Under the pieces are notes generated by a model. The model did no database searches, had not been told where the DNA came from, and saw only the letters and a program-made list of their open reading frames with translations. Shown piece by piece: positions 1 to 6,286 of a stretch of 34,175 nt of DNA. The translations under genes were made by a program, and so were the position numbers. Position 1 is the stretch's first letter. Each line of letters starts with the position of its first letter. The stretch is from Candidatus Nanopelagicales bacterium (GTDB lineage: Bacteria > Actinomycetota > Actinomycetes > S36-B12 > CAIYMF01): the NCBI GenBank assembly GCA_025351185.1, contig JANXWJ010000063.1:1-34175 (forward strand). The letters are read 5' to 3'.

Positions 1-265
1 GGTCGGCTACAGGGTGGTGCCCTGGCAGCGCGGTCACGGGTACGCACGTGAGGGGCTGCTGGCGGTGACGGAGTGGGCGTTCAGTGAGCTCGGCCTGGCG
101 CGCATTCAGTTGGAGCACTCGGTTACGAATGTCGCCTCCTGCCGGGTGGCACTCGCCGCGGGTTACCGCATGGAGGGGACACTGCGGTCAGCGTTTCGAA
201 CCCCGGACGACGTGCGCCATGACGACCACGTCCACGGTCGCATCTCGCTTGACCCCGGCCCTTGA
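1..265 (+). CDS. GNAT family N-acetyltransferase, C-terminal part (cut by window edge)
   Basis: The open frame enters from the left edge (first full codon at base 2) and stops with TGA at 263-265, giving about 87 residues. It contains the acetyl-CoA-binding stretch of RimJ/RimL-type GNAT enzymes: a V-x-P-x-Q-R-G-x-G-Y-A loop, then a helix ending in LGLARIQL and the N-x-A-S-x-x-V-A-x-x-x-G-Y-x-x-E-G-T-L block typical of the family's C-terminal half. Such enzymes move an acetyl group from acetyl-CoA to an amine, often a protein N-terminus or a small metabolite. The substrate cannot be told from this part, and the start lies outside the window. Confidence 0.85.
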   Translation, partial: VGYRVVPWQRGHGYAREGLLAVTEWAFSELGLARIQLEHSVTNVASCRVALAAGYRMEGTLRSAFRTPDDVRHDDHVHGRISLDPGP

Positions 266-283
266 TGCCGGATCCCGACCGCC

Positions 284-308
284 CCGAAGTGCCGATCGCG
301 CTCGCCTC
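284..308 (+). repeat. Short dispersed repeat, copy A
   Basis: These 25 bp with core CGAAGTGCCGATCGCG are identical to 5248-5272. A third copy of the first 17 bases of CGAAGTGCCGATCGCG(C/T) type lies at 4921-4940. Copies A and C are also both followed within about 15 bp by AGATGACG. Copy A sits 18 bp after the acetyltransferase stop and 18 bp before the GTG start at 327. Confidence 0.7.
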
Positions 309-326
309 GTCAGGCAAGATGACGAA

Positions 327-653
327 GTGTCCGAGACCCGTGAGTTTCCGTTCGAGGGTTGGCTGGTCTGGCTCACGCCTCAGCAGGGCGGGCGTGCGAG
401 CGGGCCGCCTGAGCCACGCGACGTCTGGCCCCACTACGCCGCCAACGCCTTCGTGCCGCCCGAGGGCGTGGACGCGACTGGGTCCTTCGTCCTCAAGGGC
501 TTCGAGCCAGGTGCCTGGAGGACCCGGGCAGTCGGCTGCTGGCTGGTCGCCGACAACCCGAACCTGCCGTGGGTCGAGCCCGGCTCCGTGATCGTTGTGA
601 CCGAGGGTCCGAAGCCGGTCGCCTACTTCACCCTCGACGCTGCCGAGGCTTAA
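327..653 (+). CDS. Small hypothetical protein, possible beta-barrel
   Basis: A 108-residue protein starting at GTG 327; the frame stays open further upstream, but coding-like sequence begins about here. No convincing Shine-Dalgarno site is visible, so the start is uncertain. It has no signal peptide or membrane segment. The sequence is rich in Trp, Pro and Gly, with an LTPQQGGR block followed by a Y-A-x-x-F-V-P-P strand and a C-terminal P-G-S-V-I-V-V-T-E-G strand. This faintly recalls the third barrel domain of EF-Tu-like proteins, but that is only pattern resemblance. It lies downstream of the acetyltransferase and converges on the large secreted-protein gene. The function is unknown. Confidence 0.65.
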   Translation: MSETREFPFEGWLVWLTPQQGGRASGPPEPRDVWPHYAANAFVPPEGVDATGSFVLKGFEPGAWRTRAVGCWLVADNPNLPWVEPGSVIVVTEGPKPVAYFTLDAAEA

Positions 654-695
654 CCCTGCCGTTCTCGTTCGGCTTCCGAGAGTCGAACCGGCACT

Positions 696-737
696 ATCGC
701 TCGAATGACAGCGATGGACTCACACGAACTGCGTGAG
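696..737. terminator. Two adjacent hairpins between convergent genes
   Basis: Arms ATCGCT/AGCGAT (696-701 and 710-715) with an 8-base loop are followed by arms CTCAC/GTGAG (719-723 and 733-737). They lie in the 136-bp gap between a plus-strand gene ending at 653 and a minus-strand gene ending at 790, where a bidirectional terminator is expected. There is no T-run, as is usual in high-GC actinobacteria, so this is an inference from position and pairing. Confidence 0.35.
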
Positions 738-789
738 GTGCGCCGCTGCGTTCCCGAGGGTGTCGTGCTGGCGCGGGCGGGGCCCCCGG

Positions 790-3700
790 CTAGGTTGCCT
801 TGACCACCATGGTTCTCGAGATTGATGCGGCGGTGGCTGATGTCGCGAGGCACACGACGCGCAGTGACACGGTGCCGCGGGCCGTGGGGATGTAGGTGTA
901 GCCGACGTAGCCGGTCGAGGTGGTGCGGGTGGTCAGTATTGTGCGCCACGCGCCCGATGTGTAGCGCTGCACCTGCACGGTGCGCACCTGCCGCGGTGCC
1001 ACGTGGACGTACAGCACGGTCTTCGTCTTGACCCGGACGCTGCGCGCCGAGAGGGCCGAGGTCGACGCGAGGCTCGCGGTGATCGTCGAGTGCACGACGG
1101 TCGTCGTTACCGGTGAGGCGATGACGGCAGGGAACGTGTAGCCCTGGGCGGGGACGCGGACTTGGTACGACGTCGTGGCAGCCAAGGCCGGTCGTGGCCA
1201 CGAGGCGGCGCCGTTGGCGTCGGTCGTGCCCGTCGCGGCCAGCACCCACGTCGTCGAGGGTGCTGGCCGTGTCCAGAGCTCGACCGGGACACCGGCGGAG
1301 CGGCTCGTGGCGGTGCTGCCGGTCACGGCGCGTGCGACGACTGTCGACACTGAGGCTCTGGCGGCGTAGGCCACCGAGGGTGGGGCGATGACGGAGGCCA
1401 CGTCGTGCGAGGAGGTGCCGGCGACGAACGTGGCGGTTGTGCGCGTGACGTGGGTGAGGGCGGTGTTCCACCGGAAGAACGCGACCGTGTAGGTGTGGCC
1501 CGCGATGAGGTTGGCGGCGTACCAGGTGCGGCCGCTGTCGACGCCCGTCCCGAGGCCGGAGGGCGCGGGCGAGGTGGCGCCTTCGACGATGGCGGCGCCG
1601 GTGGGGTCTCCGCGGAAGCTAAACCTGGCATCGGAGCCCGCGGGTGAGGACTGCCAGTTGATGTCAGGGACCGACCCCGGATCCGTCGCCGATAGTGTGC
1701 CCGCCGGGATCGTGACTGACGACGCCGCGCTGACATTTCCGGCGACGTCGGTGACGAACACCGTGAACGTCCGGTCGACGGTGGGGTCGTTGGGGCCTTG
1801 TCGGTAGATGGCCACCGACATCGTCGGACCCGTCAGCGGGTAGGTGACCGGTACGACGTCCGGACCCATCCCGCAGTCTCGGTCGGTGGCGACAGGCGCG
1901 GGGCCTGTGGTCATGCACGCCTCGACGGTGGCCAGGTCGGGATCGACGGGGAGCGTGAGGTGCACGGTCGGCACGCTGGTGAGCGACTGGGTGGCGGTGA
2001 GACCGGTGGCCGGCGCAGGCGGGGTCGTGTCGGCGAGCGGGGAGGCCACGACGACGCGCAGCATCCCCAGCCGACCGGTGGAGTCTCCGGTGCTCGCGAT
2101 CGCGCGGTAGGTGTGGGTCGGGTCGAGCGCGCCGGCGTAGTTGTCGCCGACGGGCCCAGCTCGTCGAATCGTGACCGTGTGCGGGGTGGTGGCGCCGTCG
2201 CTCCCGAAGCCGAACAGGTAGATGTAGGACTGCGGTGCTGCCAGATCCTGCAGCTGCACGTTGACCGGCTGCCCGGCCACGGCAGGTGGGGTCACGGACA
2301 CGGTGAGGGTGCCTGGACCCGCAGTGACCGACAACTCTAGCGGCGCCACGTCGGCAACCGTCGCCGGTGTGAGGACGTCGGAGGTCTGCAGGAGCGAACC
2401 GGGCACGCCGGGACGTGCCGCGAGGAACGAGCCGTCGAGCATGGTGGTGTAGGCCGTCGCCGGGGAGGTGTCCTGCCCCTGGGTGGACGTGCCGTCGGAC
2501 GCGATCGCGACCGTCTGGCCGTAGAGCGTGCCGTCGGATCCCACCGTCAGGCCCGGCAAGTGGTCATAAAGGGCGACCGGACCGTGCGCGATTCGATCGG
2601 GCGTGATCCGACCCACGCCCGAGGGAGTCGCGACGTAGAGCGAGTGGTTGGTCGGGTCGACGGCGATCGACAGTGCGCGGCCAACAGGGGTCTGCGACGC
2701 CGACTGGCCCTCGACGATGACACCGTCGAGCCCGTTGCCGGAGTAGAGGTGGATCGCGCCCGTCGCCAGGGTTACCGCCCAGATCTGGCGGTAGGGACGG
2801 TCGAGGTAGGTCGGGTCAGGCTGGCCCGAGCAGGCGAGGAGGTAGAGCACGCCGGCGCTCGAGTCGACGGCCACATCATCGGTTACCGGGAGGGTGACGG
2901 TCGTTGCGCTCGCACCGTCCATGAGCGAAAATGCGCCCCCGCCGGCGACCGTCGTGGTCACGCCCGCGGATGTCGTCGCTGTGACGTGCGACGACGTGCC
3001 GTCGAGGATTGCGGAGTAGAGCGTTCCGTCGGATCCAAAGGTCACGGCGAGCCCGTGTGACTTGGTGAGGATCGAGACCGGCGCGTTCGGCGTGAGGGAC
3101 GCGACCCGTCGTACGCCGCCGCCGCTGGCCATCGCGACCGCACCCGTGGGGGAGACGGCAAGGTCGTCGATCTGCCCGGGGAACTCGTCGGCGAGGACCG
3201 AGCCGTCGGGCGACGTGCCGTCGGAGTCGATGGTGTCGAGGCCGGCCACGATCGAGCCGTGCGAGGTCGGGTTGCTGCCGTCCGCCGCCCACGATCGCAG
3301 GGCGCCCCCGCACCGGGCGAGGACCACTGACGTTGCCTGCAGCGTGGCGACTGCGATACCGAATGGCTGGGTGCATGCCGCCGTGGGCACGCTCGCGGCC
3401 ACCGATGTCACGACGCCACCAGGCTCGAACGACTCGATGTCGGCGCCGGAGACGCGGTTCTGGTGCACGTAGATCGTCGTCCCGTCCGAGCCGATGGTGA
3501 GACCGTCGACACCGAGTGCGGCTCCCGCGGCAGGCTGTCCGACCGCCGGGTCCGGAGCGACCGACGCGGTCGGCAGCGCGCCGGTGCCCGCAACGTGGGT
3601 GATGACCCCGGTGGCGAGGTCGATGCGGCGCACCATGGTCTTGGTCGTCCCGAGACCGTCGGCGAGGACGAGAACGCCGGACGCCGTGGCGAGGGAGGGG

Positions 3701-4416
3701 TTCTCGATGGTGGCGACCGTGGCCTGTCCGCCGTCGCCGGCGCCCCCCGCGACGCCGTCAGTGCCCGCGACCACGACGCCCGGCCCGCCAGGGTCCGAGC
3801 CCGGCGCGAAGGCGCGGACCACGTGACGGAGCGGGTCGGACACGTAGACCGTGCCGTTGCCGGATACGGCCATGGCGTCGTACCTGCCGAGATTCGCCCC
3901 GCCGGCACCGTTGACGAGGTTGCTCACGACGACGTGCCACTGCTTGTCGACGTGGTCGAGCCGGAGGACGGGGGCGGAGTTGCACTGCCCCCACTGGTAG
4001 TAGAGCGGCTGCTCGAGGAAGAGGTCGCCCGCGCTGTCTGCTGCGAGTGCCGCCGGCTCGGGGACCGACACGTCGGTGGCGAGCGAGCCACCGCCGTCGT
4101 AGCAGTTCGCGCCCGTGCCGATGCCCGCGATCGTCGTGATGACCTTCGTCGCGGAATCGACGCGGCGCAGGTTGTGCGTGTTGCGGTCGTAGAACACGAC
4201 ACCGCCGTCGGGCATCTGCACGGGCTGCTCTGCGGCGACGACGGCGCGGGTGGCGGCGTAGCCGTCGCCGAGGTTGCGCGTCGCCGTGTCGTGCCAGGTC
4301 AGCGCGGACGCGGACACCGCGGAGGCGGGTGCGGTGGGAAGGGCGACGAGTGCCGCCACCGTTAGTGCCGTCGCAAGGGTGGCGCTGGTTCCTGCGCGTG
4401 TCTGCGAGCTGAGCAA
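790..4416 (-). CDS. Large secreted protein with NHL-type beta-propeller and Ig/fibronectin-like C-terminal domains
   Basis: A 1,208-residue protein starting at TTG 4416, preceded by GGGGGAA about 6 bp away. The N-terminus is a signal peptide: a short basic start, a hydrophobic stretch and an A-P-A-S-A cleavage site near residue 33. Residues about 70-650 contain repeated blade-like units (LAADSAGDLFL, MAVSGNGTVYVSD, LTIGSDGTTIYV, IAVDPTNHSLYVAT) characteristic of NHL/SMP-30-type beta-propellers. Residues about 690-1000 look like two fibronectin III/Ig-like beta-sandwiches (P-P-A-P-A-T-G-L-T-A at a domain start). Residues 1020-1208 look like bacterial Ig-like domains with a VQVQRYTSGAW strand. 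There is no sortase motif or C-terminal helix, so it is probably released or held non-covalently. Ligand or enzymatic activity is unknown. The gene stands alone on its strand. Confidence 0.85.
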   Translation of the reverse strand: MLSSQTRAGTSATLATALTVAALVALPTAPASAVSASALTWHDTATRNLGDGYAATRAVVAAEQPVQMPDGGVVFYDRNTHNLRRVDSATKVITTIAGIGTGANCYDGGGSLATDVSVPEPAALAADSAGDLFLEQPLYYQWGQCNSAPVLRLDHVDKQWHVVVSNLVNGAGGANLGRYDAMAVSGNGTVYVSDPLRHVVRAFAPGSDPGGPGVVVAGTDGVAGGAGDGGQATVATIENPSLATASGVLVLADGLGTTKTMVRRIDLATGVITHVAGTGALPTASVAPDPAVGQPAAGAALGVDGLTIGSDGTTIYVHQNRVSGADIESFEPGGVVTSVAASVPTAACTQPFGIAVATLQATSVVLARCGGALRSWAADGSNPTSHGSIVAGLDTIDSDGTSPDGSVLADEFPGQIDDLAVSPTGAVAMASGGGVRRVASLTPNAPVSILTKSHGLAVTFGSDGTLYSAILDGTSSHVTATTSAGVTTTVAGGGAFSLMDGASATTVTLPVTDDVAVDSSAGVLYLLACSGQPDPTYLDRPYRQIWAVTLATGAIHLYSGNGLDGVIVEGQSASQTPVGRALSIAVDPTNHSLYVATPSGVGRITPDRIAHGPVALYDHLPGLTVGSDGTLYGQTVAIASDGTSTQGQDTSPATAYTTMLDGSFLAARPGVPGSLLQTSDVLTPATVADVAPLELSVTAGPGTLTVSVTPPAVAGQPVNVQLQDLAAPQSYIYLFGFGSDGATTPHTVTIRRAGPVGDNYAGALDPTHTYRAIASTGDSTGRLGMLRVVVASPLADTTPPAPATGLTATQSLTSVPTVHLTLPVDPDLATVEACMTTGPAPVATDRDCGMGPDVVPVTYPLTGPTMSVAIYRQGPNDPTVDRTFTVFVTDVAGNVSAASSVTIPAGTLSATDPGSVPDINWQSSPAGSDARFSFRGDPTGAAIVEGATSPAPSGLGTGVDSGRTWYAANLIAGHTYTVAFFRWNTALTHVTRTTATFVAGTSSHDVASVIAPPSVAYAARASVSTVVARAVTGSTATSRSAGVPVELWTRPAPSTTWVLAATGTTDANGAASWPRPALAATTSYQVRVPAQGYTFPAVIASPVTTTVVHSTITASLASTSALSARSVRVKTKTVLYVHVAPRQVRTVQVQRYTSGAWRTILTTRTTSTGYVGYTYIPTARGTVSLRVVCLATSATAASISRTMVVKAT

Positions 4417-4538
4417 GGTGGTTCCCCCGTGTACGTCGAGCGGCGAGTCGCGTCGCCAGAGCGTAGAGCGTCACGGCAGGGTAATCGAGCATGTCGCTGG
4501 AACGGACCACGCGCGTGGCCGAGCCACCGCCCGCGACG

Positions 4539-4897
4539 TCAGGCTAGAACCTGCTCGACGGGCAATCCGGGGCGGACGGCCCGGTATGCCGCTTCCACCG
4601 GAAGCTGGCTCGCGAAGTCCGGGACTTCCTCAGCGAGTTGGCTACCCAAGACGAAACAACAGCGAGTGAATCGCGGGGTGGGTGCTTCCCCGACGGGAGA
4701 GGTGCTCCAACCGTTCGCGGATCGCCAAGGTCGTCCCGACGTGGGCGCCCTCGGCGATCGCGGCGTCGATGACTGGGGGGAGCACCGAGGACGTCGGCCC
4801 GGTCCAGGCCGACGCAGCGCCGCGCGAGCCTCCCGGTGAAGCCATGCCGCCTAGCATCGACGAGCGAGTCAACGACCCGGAACGTGTGCGGGCTCAC
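4539..4897 (-). pseudogene. Degraded gene of unknown family with two homopolymer frameshifts
   Basis: Three consecutive minus-strand segments in different frames join into one coherent protein-like sequence of about 118 residues. The path runs from a GTG at 4897 through VDSLVDARRHGFTGRLA, shifts at a CCCCCC run (about 4777-4782), continues through VIDAAIAEGAHVGTTLAI and THPAIHSLLFRLG, shifts again at a GGG run (about 4645-4647), and ends with FASQLPVEAAYRAVRPG and TGA at 4539-4541. Removing one base from each run restores a single frame with high third-position GC. I do not recognise the family. No Shine-Dalgarno site is visible at the GTG and the original start may differ. The gap 4417-4973 otherwise holds only the upstream region of the secreted-protein gene and a repeat copy. 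Confidence 0.45.
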
Positions 4898-4919
4898 CGG
4901 CCGGTGGCCGCGAGTGCAC

Positions 4920-4940
4920 GCGAAGTGCCGATCGCGTTCG
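4920..4940 (+). repeat. Short dispersed repeat, copy B (divergent)
   Basis: Contains GCGAAGTGCCGATCGCG followed by TTCG, matching copies A (284-308) and C (5248-5272) over the core and then diverging. It lies 33 bp upstream of the GTG start at 4974 and just upstream, in the other direction, of the degraded gene at 4539-4897. Confidence 0.6.
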
Positions 4941-4973
4941 GTTTCGGGCGGCTTCCGGTGGAAGGATGTGCGG

Positions 4974-5243
4974 GTGGTCGACGCAGCAAGTGCCGCGCAG
5001 GTGGAGAGACTTCGCGGGCGACGACGGGCGACGGACGTCGTCTGGGTCGGGGCGTTGGTGGTCGGTGGCAGCAACTTCCTGTGGCTCGGCTATGGGGCTG
5101 CCTGGCCCCTGATTTTGATGGCCGCCTGCGCGGTCGTCCTGGTGGTTGCACTTCTCTTGCGATCACGGCTGACTCGGGCGATTCTCCGCCTGGACCCGTC
5201 CGATGAACCGGCCTGGAAGCGAAGCTGGCCCGACGGTACATAG
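4974..5243 (+). CDS. Small two-helix membrane protein
   Basis: An 89-residue protein. GTG 4974 is preferred over the longer open frame because GGAAGG at 4960-4965 is spaced 8 bp before it. After a basic N-terminal stretch (ERLRGRRRATD) there are two hydrophobic helices at about residues 23-44 (VVWVGALVVGG...) and 46-65 (AWPLILMAACAVVLVVALLL), then an Arg-rich turn and a short charged tail. The positive-inside rule predicts both ends in the cytoplasm. No catalytic motif or known family is recognised. The stop is 4 bp before repeat copy C and 34 bp before the GH76-like gene, so the two may be co-transcribed. Confidence 0.7.
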   Translation: MVDAASAAQVERLRGRRRATDVVWVGALVVGGSNFLWLGYGAAWPLILMAACAVVLVVALLLRSRLTRAILRLDPSDEPAWKRSWPDGT

Positions 5244-5247
5244 CGCG

Positions 5248-5272
5248 CCGAAGTGCCGATCGCGCTCGCCTC
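5248..5272 (+). repeat. Short dispersed repeat, copy C
   Basis: These 25 bp are identical to copy A at 284-308. The ATG of the GH76-like gene follows 5 bp later, so the repeat occupies that gene's ribosome-binding region. Confidence 0.7.
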
Positions 5273-5277
5273 ACGAG

Positions 5278-6248
5278 ATGACGCCATCGCAACCTCGCCC
5301 GGACTACACGACCTGGCGGTCGCGGGCCGACGCGGCGTGGCGATCGCTGGCGGCGCATGCGTTCGTCGTACGCAGGGGACGGCTCGTCGTGCGGGAACCG
5401 GGTGGCCGGCAACCAGTGCCGCTGTGGCCGTTGAGTCAGGTGCTGCACGCCGCGGCGTCCGTCGGTGCGCCGGAGTCACCGGCGTTGCTCGCGACCCTGG
5501 AGTCCTACCGTCGCGGGTCGGCCTACGCCGAGCGTCCGCGCGGCAAGCGGCACTACTACGACGACAATGAGTGGGTCGGACTGGCCCTCATCGCGCACGG
5601 GGACACCAGCCCGGCGCAGCGGGGCTCGACTTCTTGCAGGAGGGGTGCGTGGAGCAGACCGACGGCGGCATCGGTGTGCGGTGGGTGGAGGGTGGTGCGT
5701 CGCTGAACGCCTGGTCCACCGGCTCGACCGGTCTGGTCGCGTCGCGGCTCTCGGTGGTAGGCGCGGAAGGCAAGCGAGTGTCGCTGATGGAGCTAGCTCG
5801 AGGGTGCACCGTGTTCCTCGAGGGACTGCTCGACACGGACGGGCTGGTGGCCGACCGCCGCAGTCCGGACGGCAGCGTCGACCCGAGCGTCTACACCTAC
5901 AACCAGGCGCTGCTCGTCGGCCTGCTCGCCGATCTCGGTCGGGTCGACGACGCCGTCGCTCTCGCCGTGCGGGTGCAGGTCGCGTTCGACGAGGAGCGCC
6001 TGTGGTCGCACCCGCCCGCGTTCAACGCCATCTTCGTGCGGGAACTGCTGCGTCTTGATGGCGGACGCCCCGAGGCGGGGCTGCGAGCGTGGTGCTCGGC
6101 CTACCTCACGCGCGCGTGGACCGAGGCGCGCGACCCGGCCACGGGACTGTTCACGGGCGGCGGGATCGGTCGCTACGACAGCGGTGTGGTGCTCGATCAC
6201 GCGGCCTTGACCGGGGCCACGGCCGAGCTGGCACGCTCGTCGACCTGA
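5278..6248 (+). pseudogene. GH76-like glycosidase broken by a single-base frameshift
   Basis: Translation from ATG 5278 gives MTPSQPRPDY... and includes YYDDNEWVGLAL, which carries the adjacent Asp pair that is catalytic in family 76 alpha-1,6-mannanases. The frame is lost at GGGG (5621-5624). Adding one G continues it smoothly as AQRGLDFLQEG and then through the rest of the domain: a YTYNQALLVGLLADLG block, FNAIFVRELLRL and a final LDHAALTGATAELA, stopping at 6246-6248. The restored protein would be about 323 residues, close to a minimal GH76 domain, with no signal peptide. As sequenced, the first frame ends at 5706 and the catalytic Asp pair is separated from the C-terminal two-thirds. The break may be real decay or a homopolymer read error. 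The start has no strong Shine-Dalgarno site; repeat copy C sits there instead. Confidence 0.75.
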
Positions 6249-6265
6249 TCGACGGCATCCGCAGC

Positions 6266-6286
6266 GAGCCCGACCTTGGCGGGCTC
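6266..6286. terminator. Bidirectional terminator hairpin between convergent genes
   Basis: Perfect 7-bp arms GAGCCCG (6266-6272) and CGGGCTC (6280-6286) with a 7-base loop lie in the 36-bp gap between the GH76-like gene (ends 6248) and the GGDEF-EAL gene (ends 6285), overlapping the latter's stop codon. No T-run is present. Confidence 0.55.

Noticed and set aside
673-695. tRNA T-loop-like string (AGTCGAACC) in the convergent gap
   Set aside because: The flanking bases do not form a T-stem and no acceptor, anticodon or D-arm can be built around it.
3463-4365. 300-codon plus-strand open frame inside the secreted-protein gene
   Set aside because: Arg-rich shadow of the propeller-coding frame with no own start signal.
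4836-4973. N-terminal extension of the small membrane protein
   Set aside because: The longer frame has poor codon pattern and overlaps the repeat, while a well-spaced GGAAGG supports GTG 4974.
4539-5272. Insertion sequence or integrated element in the decayed patch
   Set aside because: No transposase, integrase, terminal inverted repeats or target duplication was seen. Only the short repeat copies are present.
5610-5630. Programmed ribosomal frameshifting in the GH76-like gene
   Set aside because: There is no slippery heptamer of known type or downstream pseudoknot, and GH76 enzymes are not known to use recoding. Indel or read error is simpler.
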